NCBI GenBank assembly: GCA_017535315.1
Contig: JAFXUD010000069.1
Coordinates: forward strand, 1 to 64,000
Length of the DNA stretch: 64,000 bases
Direction: 5' to 3'
Source: Victivallales bacterium
GTDB lineage: Bacteria; Verrucomicrobiota; Lentisphaeria; Oligosphaerales; Oligosphaeraceae
Position 1 is the stretch's first letter, and each line of letters opens with the position of its first letter. The position numbers and the translations under genes are program-made. The notes under the pieces are model-generated. The model saw nothing but the letters and a program-made list of their open reading frames with translations, was not told where the DNA came from and made no database searches. Below, in pieces: positions 26,450 through 35,248 of the stretch.

Positions 26450-27979
26450 ATGAAAATCATCTCTGTATCCGAAATGCGCCGTCTGGAGCAGGAAAGCACC
26501 GTGCCGTTGGAGCAGTTGATGCAGACGGCTGGCGAGAATGCCTGCCGTGAAATCCTGCGATTTGCGGAGAGTACCCTGTTGCCCCGCCATCGACAGCGTT
26601 ATGTTGTGGTGGCGGGAAAGGGCAACAATGGCGGTGATGCTCTGGTAGTGGCCAAGCGCCTGAAACGGCAAGGGCTTTGTGTAGAGGTTTTCTCCACTTG
26701 TCCCTTGTCCGCCTATTCAGGCACGGCAGCATCCCAGGCTGCTGATTTTCCAGGGAACATCCCATACACCGTTGTCGCGGAGGGTATTCCAAACGAGGCG
26801 TTTGGTTCTGGCACGGTGGTTGTGGATGGGCTGTTGGGCATTGGCGCAAAAGGCAATGCGCGTGGCGTGGTGGCGGAACTGATACGCCAGATCAACGCGA
26901 GTGCTCTACCTGTCTGTTCACTTGACACACCGTCGGGGCTGGATTGCGATGACGGTACTGGCGACCCAGTCATCAACGCCACCTTGACCGTCACAATGGC
27001 TTTTCCAAAAACTGGCTTGTTCTGCGGAAAGGGGCCCGAAACGGCTGGTCTCGTGCGTTTGGTTCCCATTGGGCTTCAGGAGGATGTGACTGTTTCATCG
27101 GAAAAGGGGATGGAGGTGTTCACGGAAGCGGATGCAGGAAAACTGCTGACACGGCGTCCGCTGGAGAGCCATAAGAACAGCTTTGGTCACGCGCTTTGCA
27201 TCGCTGGTTCCGCACAATATCCTGGCGCGCCTTTCCTCGCAGCAGAGGCGGCGTTACGGGGTGGGGCGGGGCTTGTCACACTTGCCGTCCCAAGGGCGGG
27301 AGTTATGAGGATGGGGCCAGCCGCTTTGATTCTTTCCCCCATTGGAAACGCCGAGCACGGTAAATATTCCACAGCGGATTGGCCACAGCTTGCCCCTCTG
27401 GTGGAGCGTTCCAACGCTCTCCTCTATGGGCCAGGCACGGGAAGCCATGTGGAAACTGCTTTTATTGCAAAAATACTGGAGGTTCCCAAACCACTGGTCA
27501 TTGATGCAGATGGCATTCGTGCTGTGGCTGGAGAAGCATTACTGCTTGAACGGCTGGCAGCACGTCAGGCTCCCACGCTGCTGACTCCCCATCCTGGGGA
27601 AATGGCCGCTTTGTTGAAGGGGCTGAATGTTATTGAGACGCTTTCACGTGAGGAACAGGCACAAACGGCGGCGCGCCTCTGCCATGCATTCGTTCTGCTG
27701 AAAGGGCATAACAGCGTGGCAGCCTCGCCGTTGGGAGAAATAACCATCAATACCAGCGGCGGGCCAGCTTTGGCAACGGCAGGCACAGGCGATGTACTGG
27801 CTGGGCTTATGGTTGCCTTCCTTGCACAGCAGATGGCTCCATACGACGCCATGCGCCTTGCGGCCTTTGTCCATGGTCATGCCGCCGACATCGCATGCAT
27901 CGCGCCACGCTCCATGATTGCGGATGATTTGCTGTCTCTGATTCCACATGCTCTAGCAGACCTCTCCCCTTGGGGATAG
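26450..27979 (+). CDS. nnr: Bifunctional NAD(P)HX epimerase/dehydratase
   Basis: 509 residues; repairs hydrated NADH and NADPH in the cytosol. The N-terminal YjeF epimerase half has VVVAGKGNNGGDALVVAKRL, DGLLGIGAKG and LDTPSGLDCDDG. The C-terminal ribokinase-like dehydratase half has FGHALCIAGSAQYPGA, GPGTGSH, VIDADGI, LTPHPGEM and TAGTGDVLAG, the last with the catalytic Asp region. Full length for the fused form. No Shine-Dalgarno is evident in the 40-base gap after recA, so read-through coupling is possible. YjeF fusions are common beside unrelated genes, so the recA link carries no clear meaning. Confidence 0.93.
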   Translation: MKIISVSEMRRLEQESTVPLEQLMQTAGENACREILRFAESTLLPRHRQRYVVVAGKGNNGGDALVVAKRLKRQGLCVEVFSTCPLSAYSGTAASQAADFPGNIPYTVVAEGIPNEAFGSGTVVVDGLLGIGAKGNARGVVAELIRQINASALPVCSLDTPSGLDCDDGTGDPVINATLTVTMAFPKTGLFCGKGPETAGLVRLVPIGLQEDVTVSSEKGMEVFTEADAGKLLTRRPLESHKNSFGHALCIAGSAQYPGAPFLAAEAALRGGAGLVTLAVPRAGVMRMGPAALILSPIGNAEHGKYSTADWPQLAPLVERSNALLYGPGTGSHVETAFIAKILEVPKPLVIDADGIRAVAGEALLLERLAARQAPTLLTPHPGEMAALLKGLNVIETLSREEQAQTAARLCHAFVLLKGHNSVAASPLGEITINTSGGPALATAGTGDVLAGLMVAFLAQQMAPYDAMRLAAFVHGHAADIACIAPRSMIADDLLSLIPHALADLSPWG

Positions 27980-28082
27980 CGTTTGGTTGCGTTCGAACGG
28001 GCGTTGCGTTCGAGAAAATGCGCAGCATTGGGCTGCGATTGTCGTGCACAACCTGTGCTCGCCGCTTCGGGGCTTGCCCCTA

Positions 28083-28158
28083 GCCCCTAACCCCTAACCA
28101 CTAGCCACTAACCACTAGCCACTAACCACTAGCCACTAACCACTAGCCACTAACCACT
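28083..28158. repeat. 14-bp tandem array CACTAACCACTAGC
   Basis: About four near-perfect copies of CACTAACCACTAGC, preceded by the looser TAGCCCCTAACCCCTAA. The array ends three bases before the ATG of the next gene and so forms its whole visible 5' leader. Of the four short-period arrays in the window, this is the cleanest. Confidence 0.85.
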
Positions 28159-28161
28159 ACA

Positions 28162-30105
28162 ATGAAGCAGCCCAAAAGACGCAGTGAATCATTCCTTGGA
28201 ATGCATTTTGATTTTCATGCGAGGCCAGGGGACACGGTGCCGTCCATTTATGATCCAAGCTCCTACATGGAGGCACTGGATGCCGTCAAGCCAGATTACA
28301 TCCAATGCGACACGAAGGGGCATCCAGGCCTTTCCTCATATCCGACAAAGGTGGGGAATCGTGCCAATTTGGCCCCAGGCATTGATTTGCTCAGAATGCT
28401 GCGGGAAGCGACGGCGGAGCGTGGCATTGCGCTATATGCGCACTATTCAGGCGTCTATGACATGAAGGCGGCGGAGCTTCATCCCGACTGGGCGATTGTT
28501 GATGCGGAGGGGAACCCCAGCAGCGCCTATATGTCTGTTTTTGGACCGTATCTTGAAGAACTGCTCATCCCGCAGCTTCTGGAGATAGCAGGCGACTACG
28601 GCCTGAATGGTGTTTGGGTTGACGGCGACAATTGGGCGCATTGCGTCGATTACAGCCATTGGGCGGTGGAGGCCTATCGGAAGGCGACTGGACGTGAACC
28701 TGCCAAACCTAGCGAGGAAGGGTACATCGCCTATCGGGACTTCTGTCGTGAAGGTTTCAAGCAGTATGTCTGCCGCTATATCAGCGCCATCCATGAAAGA
28801 TACCCCGAATTCCAGGTGACAAGCAACTGGATTTTCTCCTCGAAGATGGCAGAGAGAGTGGATGTTCCCGTGGAGTTTCTTTCAGGGGACACCGCGCCCA
28901 TGAACGCCGTGAACGATGCCAGCTTCCAGGGGCACTTCTTTGAGGCACGAAACATGCCTTGGGACTTGATGATGTGGGGATTCCAAAATGTGGGGACGGA
29001 CTGGAACCTTCTTGAAAAGCAGACAAAGTCCTTGGTGCAGCACTGTCAGGAGGCTGCGATGATCATCTCCATGGGGGGTGGCTTTGAGTTCTACAACATC
29101 CAATATGGCCACGGCGGCCTTATCCAGAAGTGGATGATCCCCACATGGAAGGAACTTGCGAAGTTTGCCCGTGAACGGGAAATCTGCCACAAGGGGAAGA
29201 TACGTCGCGAAATCGGTGTCCTGATTCCCTTTGAGCGCAATGAGGAGGTGAAGACCGTCTTTACGCCATCCGATGCCACACGCGCCGCCATCCAGTGGAT
29301 TTTCGCGCTTCAGGAGATGCAGTACTCTACCAAGGTTGTTTTCGAGTACCAGCTTGAAGAAAAGGAGCTGGCGGATTATAAGCTTATCGTTGTCCCCGCC
29401 TCTGCCCACCTGGATTCTGCTTCTGTGAAGCGACTTGGCGATTATGTCTCGCAAGGCGGGCGGCTCCTTGTCGATGGCCCAAGTGCAACCTTTTTCCAGG
29501 AACTTGGCTGTTTCAAGAGCAGCATGACACCCGAGCAGGAGCTTTTCTTCGTTGAGGAAAACGGCAAAATGGCTCTGGCTATGTCTAGAAAAACCACCTT
29601 TGACGCTCCCGCCGAAAAACTGGGCAATAAGCTCTACAAGTGCAACTTCGACGACGGATATCCAGAGCCCGCCTATTTCCATTCTGCCCTTGGCAAGGGA
29701 GAGCTGGCTGTGCTGGCGTTCGATTTGTCCGCCATCTACAAGATTAGCAAGACGGAGACCATGCGTGCCTTCCTGCGTGGAATCATTGAAAAACGTCTTG
29801 GTTTTGCGCCAGCCGTGCGGGTTTCTGGCAGCGCATTTGTCCAGGATATTGTACTGGAAAAAGATGGAAGGCTTCTTGTGAACCTGATTAACATGGCTGG
29901 CGACCATGCCGTGAAAGAGGTGCGGCAATTTGAGGAGATTCCGCCAATTGGACCGATAACCGTCACCATTTCCTCTGAAATCCATTTCGATCAGGCGAGA
30001 TTGGTGCCCGATGGAAAACTCCTTCAGGCCATTTACCTGAAAGAAGGCTCGCGGCAGATTGTCATCGACAGGCTTGACATCCATGCCGTATTGGTGCTTG
30101 AATGA
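28162..30105 (+). CDS. GHL6-like putative glycoside hydrolase
   Basis: 647 residues without a signal peptide. The first 350 residues form a TIM-barrel pattern seen in the uncharacterised GHL6 and GH29/GH42-like groups: PDYIQCDTKGHPG, ERGIALYAHYSGVYD, GLNGVWVDGDNW (an acidic residue at the end of a strand), then VTSNWIFSSKM. Residues about 395-460 resemble a beta-galactosidase trimerisation domain (LGDYVSQGGRLLVDGP). The C-terminus has a beta-sandwich. Catalysis is inferred from the fold, not from a matched catalytic pair. No Shine-Dalgarno: the tandem CACTAACCACTAGC array lies against the start codon. Other starts would truncate the first barrel strand. Confidence 0.6.
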   Translation: MKQPKRRSESFLGMHFDFHARPGDTVPSIYDPSSYMEALDAVKPDYIQCDTKGHPGLSSYPTKVGNRANLAPGIDLLRMLREATAERGIALYAHYSGVYDMKAAELHPDWAIVDAEGNPSSAYMSVFGPYLEELLIPQLLEIAGDYGLNGVWVDGDNWAHCVDYSHWAVEAYRKATGREPAKPSEEGYIAYRDFCREGFKQYVCRYISAIHERYPEFQVTSNWIFSSKMAERVDVPVEFLSGDTAPMNAVNDASFQGHFFEARNMPWDLMMWGFQNVGTDWNLLEKQTKSLVQHCQEAAMIISMGGGFEFYNIQYGHGGLIQKWMIPTWKELAKFAREREICHKGKIRREIGVLIPFERNEEVKTVFTPSDATRAAIQWIFALQEMQYSTKVVFEYQLEEKELADYKLIVVPASAHLDSASVKRLGDYVSQGGRLLVDGPSATFFQELGCFKSSMTPEQELFFVEENGKMALAMSRKTTFDAPAEKLGNKLYKCNFDDGYPEPAYFHSALGKGELAVLAFDLSAIYKISKTETMRAFLRGIIEKRLGFAPAVRVSGSAFVQDIVLEKDGRLLVNLINMAGDHAVKEVRQFEEIPPIGPITVTISSEIHFDQARLVPDGKLLQAIYLKEGSRQIVIDRLDIHAVLVLE

Positions 30106-30114
30106 TTGATGGGG

Positions 30115-30351
30115 CTAGATAGTCTAGATCTTGTGTTGCTATTCAGAGGAGGCATATTGGCGCAGGTCGCCAGATTATCTACGCCATGCCGCTTCGCTGC
30201 GCTACGCGGCATGGCGCAAAGGCACTGGGGGGTATCGCCTGTCCGTGGGGTTCGTTCGCGCCAGAGGCGCTCGCTTTACCCACGGCTATGATCTGTCGCC
30301 GCTCCGCGGTTTACCCTTCTAAATGGTTACAATTCTGTCTAGACTATCTAG
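30115..30351. repeat. 14-bp inverted repeats enclosing hairpin element A
   Basis: CTAGATAGTCTAGA (30115-30128) and its exact complement TCTAGACTATCTAG (30338-30351) bracket the spacer between two converging genes. The enclosed 209 bases hold three-hairpin element A. Either terminal inverted repeats of a small non-coding element, or a large terminator-like stem. Confidence 0.65.
30180..30320 (+). repeat. Three-hairpin dispersed element, copy A
   Basis: Hairpin 1 is CGCCATGCCGC (30182-30192) with GCGGCATGGCG (30206-30216). Hairpin 2 is CCGTGGG (30243-30249) with CCCACGG (30279-30285) and an inner GCGCC-AGA-GGCGC. Hairpin 3 is the short CCGC-TCC-GCGG near 30298-30308. Order and spacing match copies at 36687-36818 and 62891-63023. 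Confidence 0.8.
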
Positions 30352-30357
30352 AAAACC

Positions 30358-32562
30358 TCAGATGGTAAATCGATGGTTTCCTGAGCCGAGAGAGACGGTT
30401 TGATTTGGGAGGTGCAGGTCTGCTGTGCAGGATGGAGGAAGCTCGAATTGGAACACAATGGTGTTATCCTGTCGTTTCCAGGATGAGCGTATAATGCCGT
30501 ATGGAGAAGTATGGCTGACGGTCACGGAATCAAGCCCCTTGACAAAGCAGGGCTTGATGCGACAGTGCTTGAAGGCTGGCGATTCGGGCAGTGGCTGAAG
30601 TCCCCCGAGGTACTGGTACATCCAGGCGGAGATGTCGCCGAACATGATGTGGTTGCGGGAGCCATATCCCAACCAGGTTTCCCAAAGGGTTGTGGCACCT
30701 TGGTTAACCTGCCAGCCCCAGCCTGGAAACTCTGGCTGGGTGACGAGCTGGAAAGCGTCATCGGCGAATCCATAGTCAGCGAGCACTCGTGGAATGAACT
30801 TGGCACCGAGCGTGCCGAAGTCCGCTCTGTGGTTGTTGGCACGCACTTTGCCAACCAGACGTTGTGCGATGGTCGTCAACGTGGTTTCATCTGCCAAGCG
30901 GAAGTAAAGCGCGGTTGCGAGTGCCGTCCAGGCATCGTTGGCGACCATGCCGTCGGGGTGGACAAATTCCCGTTGGAATGAGTTCCTGATGCTCTCAGCC
31001 AGTGATTGGTAGCATGTCTCGTCATCAGGGCGGTTCAGAAGGTTGGCGAAGAAGGCCATCCGTAGTGCATCCTGATAGTAATAGCCAGAGGAGGTAACCG
31101 CAGTGGGGGCGGCAACAGTACCAGCTGGAAGTTTCCAGTCGCCAAGGCCAAACTCCACCAGATTGTCGTTACTCAGGCTGTCGCAGTAATCAAGGTAACG
31201 GCGCATGGCGTCGTAATGGCGTTGAATGAGGGTGAGGTCCCCATGGAAGAGGTAGAGTTGGTAGGGGTATTCGAATAGAATGGAATCAAACGGGGCGGGG
31301 CCGTTTCCCCAGTTGTAGCCATATCCTCCTGTGGGGGCGATGCCAGGCAGTTGCCCGTTGTCACGTTGGCAGGAGACAAGCACATTGATGAAGTGCTCAA
31401 AGGATTTTCGTGCATCGAAGTTCCAAAGGCCTGTTTCAGCGGCAAGGCAGGCGTCGCCCGTCCAACCGTTTTTTTCGCGATGGGGGCAGTCGGTGGGGAT
31501 TCCCGTATAGTTGCAGAGAAAGCTCTGGATGGTATTGCGCTGAAGCGCATTCAGCATCTCTGATGATGAGTCGAAAGAGCCTGTCTTCTCAAAATCGCTG
31601 TGGATGAAGCACGCTTCAATCCCTTCCAGAACCGCTCCATTGAAGCATGAGACCTGAATATAGCGGAAACCGTGGTAGGTGAAGGTGGGTTCCCATTGCT
31701 CCTGGTCACCGTTGCCGCGAAGGAAGTAGCGGTCACATTGGAAACGCCCTGTGTCGATGTAGCTGTCAAGCTCTTCCGTGATTCCCTGGTGGGTGGTGGG
31801 GTCAACTCGCTCGCAGTATTGCAGCTCGACCAGAGCACCTGCGGGGCCGCGGACTTTGATGCGCCCCCAGCCCGTCAGGTTGATGCCGAAGTCATAGACG
31901 GTCTTGTAGGCGTCAATGCGCCAGGAGGCAACGGGTTTGAAAACGCGTGTGATTCGGCAAGGCGTCGCCTCGTCTTCGAGCAAATCGCCTCCAGGAGGGA
32001 AACAATATTTCGCATTTTGCCAAGTGGAATCATCGAAACCAGGCATGGCGAAGCCGTCTATGGTCAGGCGTGCGTCATAGAATTCGCCATTACGCAGGGC
32101 ATCGAAGATGATGGGGGAGTCATGAAGTTTCCAGCTGGTGTCGCTGGAGAGGATGACTTTTCCATCGACTTCCAGGTCGCAGCAGAGTTTTGGCCAGTCC
32201 CGCCATGGTGCTTTGTCAAAGCTCCAATGCTGGATTTCAAAGCAGTTGTATAGACCGTTCCCAAGGAGGACGGCGATGGCATTTTGACCAGGTTTCAGCA
32301 GGCGGGTGACATCATAGACGGTGTACATGGCCTGGCGGTCGTAGCGTGAGATGGTGGGGCAGAGTACCCTGTCGTCAGCCTTTTGACCATTGATGTAAAG
32401 GGTATGCCAGCCAAGTCCGCAAAGATAGAGGGTGGCGTTTGACCAATGTTCAGGGCAGGTGAATTCCTTGCGCAGATAGGGGGCCGCGCCCGTGGTGCGG
32501 AGATGTGCGACCATTGCCTTGCCAGAACTAATCCAGCGTCCTTGCCATTTGCGTTTTTTCAT
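30358..32562 (-). CDS. Alpha-L-rhamnosidase (GH78)
   Basis: 734 residues, cytosolic by lack of signal peptide. N-terminal beta-sandwich domains carry YLRKEFTCPEHWSNATLYLCGLG and LGNGLYNCFE. The (alpha/alpha)6 barrel holds the GH78 signature TDCPHREKNGWTGDA, with the acidic residues that make up the GH78 active site, and GYGYNWGNGPAPFDS; a C-terminal beta domain includes HTSPYGIIRSSW. It removes terminal alpha-1,2/4/6-rhamnose from pectin side chains or plant glycosides. The ATG at 32562 starts the enzyme domain; a TTG reading from 32625 adds 21 residues and abuts the previous stop. No clear Shine-Dalgarno. Converges on the GHL6-like gene. Confidence 0.92.
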   Translation of the reverse strand: MKKRKWQGRWISSGKAMVAHLRTTGAAPYLRKEFTCPEHWSNATLYLCGLGWHTLYINGQKADDRVLCPTISRYDRQAMYTVYDVTRLLKPGQNAIAVLLGNGLYNCFEIQHWSFDKAPWRDWPKLCCDLEVDGKVILSSDTSWKLHDSPIIFDALRNGEFYDARLTIDGFAMPGFDDSTWQNAKYCFPPGGDLLEDEATPCRITRVFKPVASWRIDAYKTVYDFGINLTGWGRIKVRGPAGALVELQYCERVDPTTHQGITEELDSYIDTGRFQCDRYFLRGNGDQEQWEPTFTYHGFRYIQVSCFNGAVLEGIEACFIHSDFEKTGSFDSSSEMLNALQRNTIQSFLCNYTGIPTDCPHREKNGWTGDACLAAETGLWNFDARKSFEHFINVLVSCQRDNGQLPGIAPTGGYGYNWGNGPAPFDSILFEYPYQLYLFHGDLTLIQRHYDAMRRYLDYCDSLSNDNLVEFGLGDWKLPAGTVAAPTAVTSSGYYYQDALRMAFFANLLNRPDDETCYQSLAESIRNSFQREFVHPDGMVANDAWTALATALYFRLADETTLTTIAQRLVGKVRANNHRADFGTLGAKFIPRVLADYGFADDAFQLVTQPEFPGWGWQVNQGATTLWETWLGYGSRNHIMFGDISAWMYQYLGGLQPLPESPAFKHCRIKPCFVKGLDSVTVSHTSPYGIIRSSWKRQDNTIVFQFELPPSCTADLHLPNQTVSLGSGNHRFTI

Positions 32563-32625
32563 AACAGTCTGTTTGAAAAATAGATAGAATGCTTGAAATT
32601 GTCTGTGTGATATGAACAGCGACAA

Positions 32626-33774
32626 TTAGTTTCTTCCAATGGGCGAAGCGTGGTATAACCAGGCACCGAGTAGGGCGGTGAAGGGGGCGACTAGGACGAG
32701 GGAGAAGCTGCCGATGAGGGTTTTGACGGATTCAGCGGCGACGAGCGGGTTGTTGATGAAATCCCACGGAGAGTTGCCCTGGGCGCAGAACATCATCAAC
32801 AGGGTGATGTAGCCGCCAGAGTAAGCCAGAAGGAGGGTAGTGGTCATGGTGCCGACGACACTGCGCCCGATTCGAAGCCCAGACCGCATCAATTCGCTGC
32901 AGGAGAGGGTTGGGTTGTGTCGGCTGACCTCCTCGATGCCGCAGGCGATGTCCATCGCCAGATCCATCACGGCGCCAGAGGATGCAAGAATCATCGCCCC
33001 TGCGAAAATGTCGCTGAGGTTCAGAAACTCATAGCCAGAGAAGAGAAGGGCCTGCGCGTAGGGTAGGGTGAAGCCGTTGATTTTGAGCAGGAAGGTGAAG
33101 AGATGCGCCGTGAGCAGCCCCGTCAGGATGCCTAGCGTCGCTCCCAGAAATGCAGTTATGCCGCGTTTGTTCAGGCCAGCGACGAGGTACATGATGACTG
33201 CGGTCAGGAAAACTACGCTTCCGAAGATGGTCCAGCTGGCAGGCCAGCCGCGCAAGGCCAGCGGGATGACTGCCTTCCATATTACGAGGCAGCTGAAGAG
33301 GAAGCTGAGCAGGGCGTTGAAACCTGTCCAGCCTCCAAAGATACAAAGCAGGATGCAGAAAAGAGCGAAGAGGACGATGGTCCAGCCAAGGCGCGAGTGG
33401 TCTTGCGCGATGAGCATGTCGCCTTCCACTGGATCGGGTTTGTCGATGACGACGACGGCAGTGTCGCCTGGCTTGAAGAGTTTGTCCAGCTCCATCTGTG
33501 CGCGCAGCTCGTTTCCCGCAGGGAAAACCTGTCCCTTCAAGGGGCCGTTTAGAATCTTGACGTTCAGCCGCTGTGAGCCGAAGAGGACAAGATTATGCTT
33601 TTCGACCAGGCTGTTATCGACATCCAGCACACGCGCCCGCGCCCGAAAGCCGCTCTGCGCGGCCAGACGTGCGGGCGGCGGAATGAGCAGCAGGAACGCT
33701 GTGCATACCGCTAGCACCAGCAGGATGCAGAGGTCGTGCTTCGATAACAGAGGTTTTGCCTCTAGCCTGGCCAT
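32626..33774 (-). CDS. YibE/F-like membrane protein
   Basis: 382 residues, integral inner-membrane protein. After a first helix (ILLVLAVCTAFLLLI) comes an extracytoplasmic beta-rich segment (RARARVLDVDNS to AVVVIDKPD), then at least seven hydrophobic helices. The family landmarks GWTGFNALLSF, LNKRGITAFLGATLGILTGL, ILASSGAVMDLAMDIACG and SVVGTMTTTLLLAYSGGY place it in the YibE/F group, whose function is not established. Start at 33774 chosen because upstream residues read as a shadow of the phosphatase gene. It begins 10 bases after that gene's stop. Confidence 0.85.
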   Translation of the reverse strand: MARLEAKPLLSKHDLCILLVLAVCTAFLLLIPPPARLAAQSGFRARARVLDVDNSLVEKHNLVLFGSQRLNVKILNGPLKGQVFPAGNELRAQMELDKLFKPGDTAVVVIDKPDPVEGDMLIAQDHSRLGWTIVLFALFCILLCIFGGWTGFNALLSFLFSCLVIWKAVIPLALRGWPASWTIFGSVVFLTAVIMYLVAGLNKRGITAFLGATLGILTGLLTAHLFTFLLKINGFTLPYAQALLFSGYEFLNLSDIFAGAMILASSGAVMDLAMDIACGIEEVSRHNPTLSCSELMRSGLRIGRSVVGTMTTTLLLAYSGGYITLLMMFCAQGNSPWDFINNPLVAAESVKTLIGSFSLVLVAPFTALLGAWLYHASPIGRN

Positions 33775-33784
33775 AACTTGTGTT

Positions 33785-35122
33785 TTACAGCAGGGATTTG
33801 ATCTTCTTGGAGATATCGGTGTTTTCGATGAAGCCCGTGAAGAGCTCAGCGCCGACACCCTGGCTGGTGGTGAGAACGGGCAGGGCTGTGTGGGCACCGC
33901 TGGTCCAGCCCACGCCCGACTTTGCGCTGATGAGGAGGCGCGCCGCATTGGCCAGTTTGCCTGCCTTGAAGCCTTCTTCCAGGGAGGCAAGCTCCTTCTC
34001 TGTCACGACCATCGGGTTTTCCTTGACATCTCCCTCGAACGCGAAATTGAAGTACTTCGTGAGCAGGGGTTTGGCGTCTTCAAAGGAGAAGTCTGGCTTG
34101 GCTTTTTTTGCATCGTTTATGATTTCATTGAATCTCCTGATAGAACACTTCTGGTTGGCAAGGCGTTCCATGTAGAGGTTGTAGCCTGTGCCCGCAAAGC
34201 CCATGGTCATGCCGCCCGTCTCGTGGTCGCCTGTGATGATGACCAGCGTCTCGTCCTTGTGCTTCTCGTAGAATTCCATGGCGACACGGACGGCATCGTC
34301 AAGGGCCAGCACTTCGCACAGATTGGAGGCTGCGTCGTTGGCGTGGCCGCAGTGGTCGATTTCACCGCCTTCAATCATGAAGAAGAAGCCATTGGGGTTG
34401 TCGAGAACCTCAATGCCCTTGCGCGTGTAGTCGGCGAGGGTGGGGGCGCTTTCCTGCCCGTCGATGGCGAAGGGGAGGCCTCCGTTGCCAGCGACGGCGA
34501 TGAGCTTATCGACCTTGGGAGGCAGGGCGAAGAAGGACTCCTTGTCCTTGCAGATGGTATAGCCAGCTGCTGCCGCGAGGTCGAAGATATTGCCTTTGTA
34601 TTCAGAGTCCTTGGTGTCATCGTGCTTGTTGGCGAAGCCGCCGCCGCCGAAGTATTCGAAATTGGAGGCGACCAGGTCCAGGCTGATGCGGTAGAGTTCG
34701 CCTCTGGATTTGCGGTGGGCGTAGAAGCCAGCAGGAGTGGCGTGGTTGATGGTGATGGAGGTGATGATGCCAACCTTCTTGCCTTTTTGGTGTGCGACTT
34801 CAGCGCAGGATTCCAGTTTGCGTTCGCCGTCTGCGCTCATGCCGATGCGTCCGTTGACGGTTTTTTCACCGCAGGCGATGGCGGTAGCTGCCGCGGCGGA
34901 ATCGGTGACCAGCGAGCTGGCGGAGCAGGTGCGGGTGGTGGCCGAATAGTGGAGCGTGTTCATGGTAAGATGGCCATGCCCTGCCTTCTGCGCGAACTCG
35001 TCCGCTATCATGCGCTGTGGCGTGGACATTCCATCGCCGATGAACAGGAAGATGTACTTGGGAGAGGCAGCCTGAGTGAGGAGCACCAGACCGAGGAGGA
35101 GAAAAAACAATCTCTTTTTCAT
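33785..35122 (-). CDS. phoA: Secreted alkaline phosphatase (PhoA family)
   Basis: 445 residues with a signal peptide (MKKRLFFLLLGLVLLTQAA). Releases phosphate from organic phosphoesters outside the cytoplasm. Metal ligand Asp30 is in FIGDGMS, the nucleophile Ser75 in VTDSAAAATA, further ligands in EIDHCGHAN and ITGDHETGG, and a late His in WTSGAHTALPV. All expected zinc and magnesium ligands appear present. The start at 35122 is preceded by a CA-rich leader without Shine-Dalgarno. It sits between ArfB and YibE/F genes. No PHO-box-like repeat was recognised. Confidence 0.92.
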   Translation of the reverse strand: MKKRLFFLLLGLVLLTQAASPKYIFLFIGDGMSTPQRMIADEFAQKAGHGHLTMNTLHYSATTRTCSASSLVTDSAAAATAIACGEKTVNGRIGMSADGERKLESCAEVAHQKGKKVGIITSITINHATPAGFYAHRKSRGELYRISLDLVASNFEYFGGGGFANKHDDTKDSEYKGNIFDLAAAAGYTICKDKESFFALPPKVDKLIAVAGNGGLPFAIDGQESAPTLADYTRKGIEVLDNPNGFFFMIEGGEIDHCGHANDAASNLCEVLALDDAVRVAMEFYEKHKDETLVIITGDHETGGMTMGFAGTGYNLYMERLANQKCSIRRFNEIINDAKKAKPDFSFEDAKPLLTKYFNFAFEGDVKENPMVVTEKELASLEEGFKAGKLANAARLLISAKSGVGWTSGAHTALPVLTTSQGVGAELFTGFIENTDISKKIKSLL

Positions 35123-35185
35123 GTTTGTGGGTGTTTTGGGGTTATTGGTTATTGAAGCAGGGGGCTTTTCTCGACGCTGAAGCGC

Positions 35186-35248
35186 GGCTTGTTCGGTGCG
35201 ATGCTCCTCAGCGCGGCGGCTAAAGACACCGAGCACAGGACAGGCTAA
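35186..35248. repeat. CCTGTYCTGTGC spacer element, copy c
   Basis: Contains CTTGTTCGGTGCGATGCT and ends in GAGCACAGGACAGGCTA. On the minus strand it starts at the TAG stop codon of the ArfB gene (35245-35247), exactly as copy b starts at the ABC ATPase stop. More diverged than copy b. Confidence 0.5.

Noticed and set aside
27980-28080. A possible tRNA (GGTTGCGTTCGAA-like sequence)
   Set aside because: No cloverleaf can be drawn; the stretch is a pair of GTTGCGTTCGA direct repeats and a small CGCAGC-CATTGG-GCTGCG hairpin.
30106-30368. Short frames inside the 30106-30357 spacer
   Set aside because: They translate the three-hairpin repeat. Similar peptides would come from copies B and C, which shows they are repeat translations, not proteins.
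32563-32625. Longer N-terminus for the GH78 gene from the TTG at 32625
   Set aside because: The added residues abut the previous gene's stop, have no ribosome site and lie outside the enzyme domain.
33068-35155. A 695-codon open frame on the plus strand
   Set aside because: It is antisense to the YibE/F and alkaline phosphatase genes, both of which have clear family motifs. Its translation is low-complexity with no domain. Long antisense frames are expected in GC-rich codon usage.
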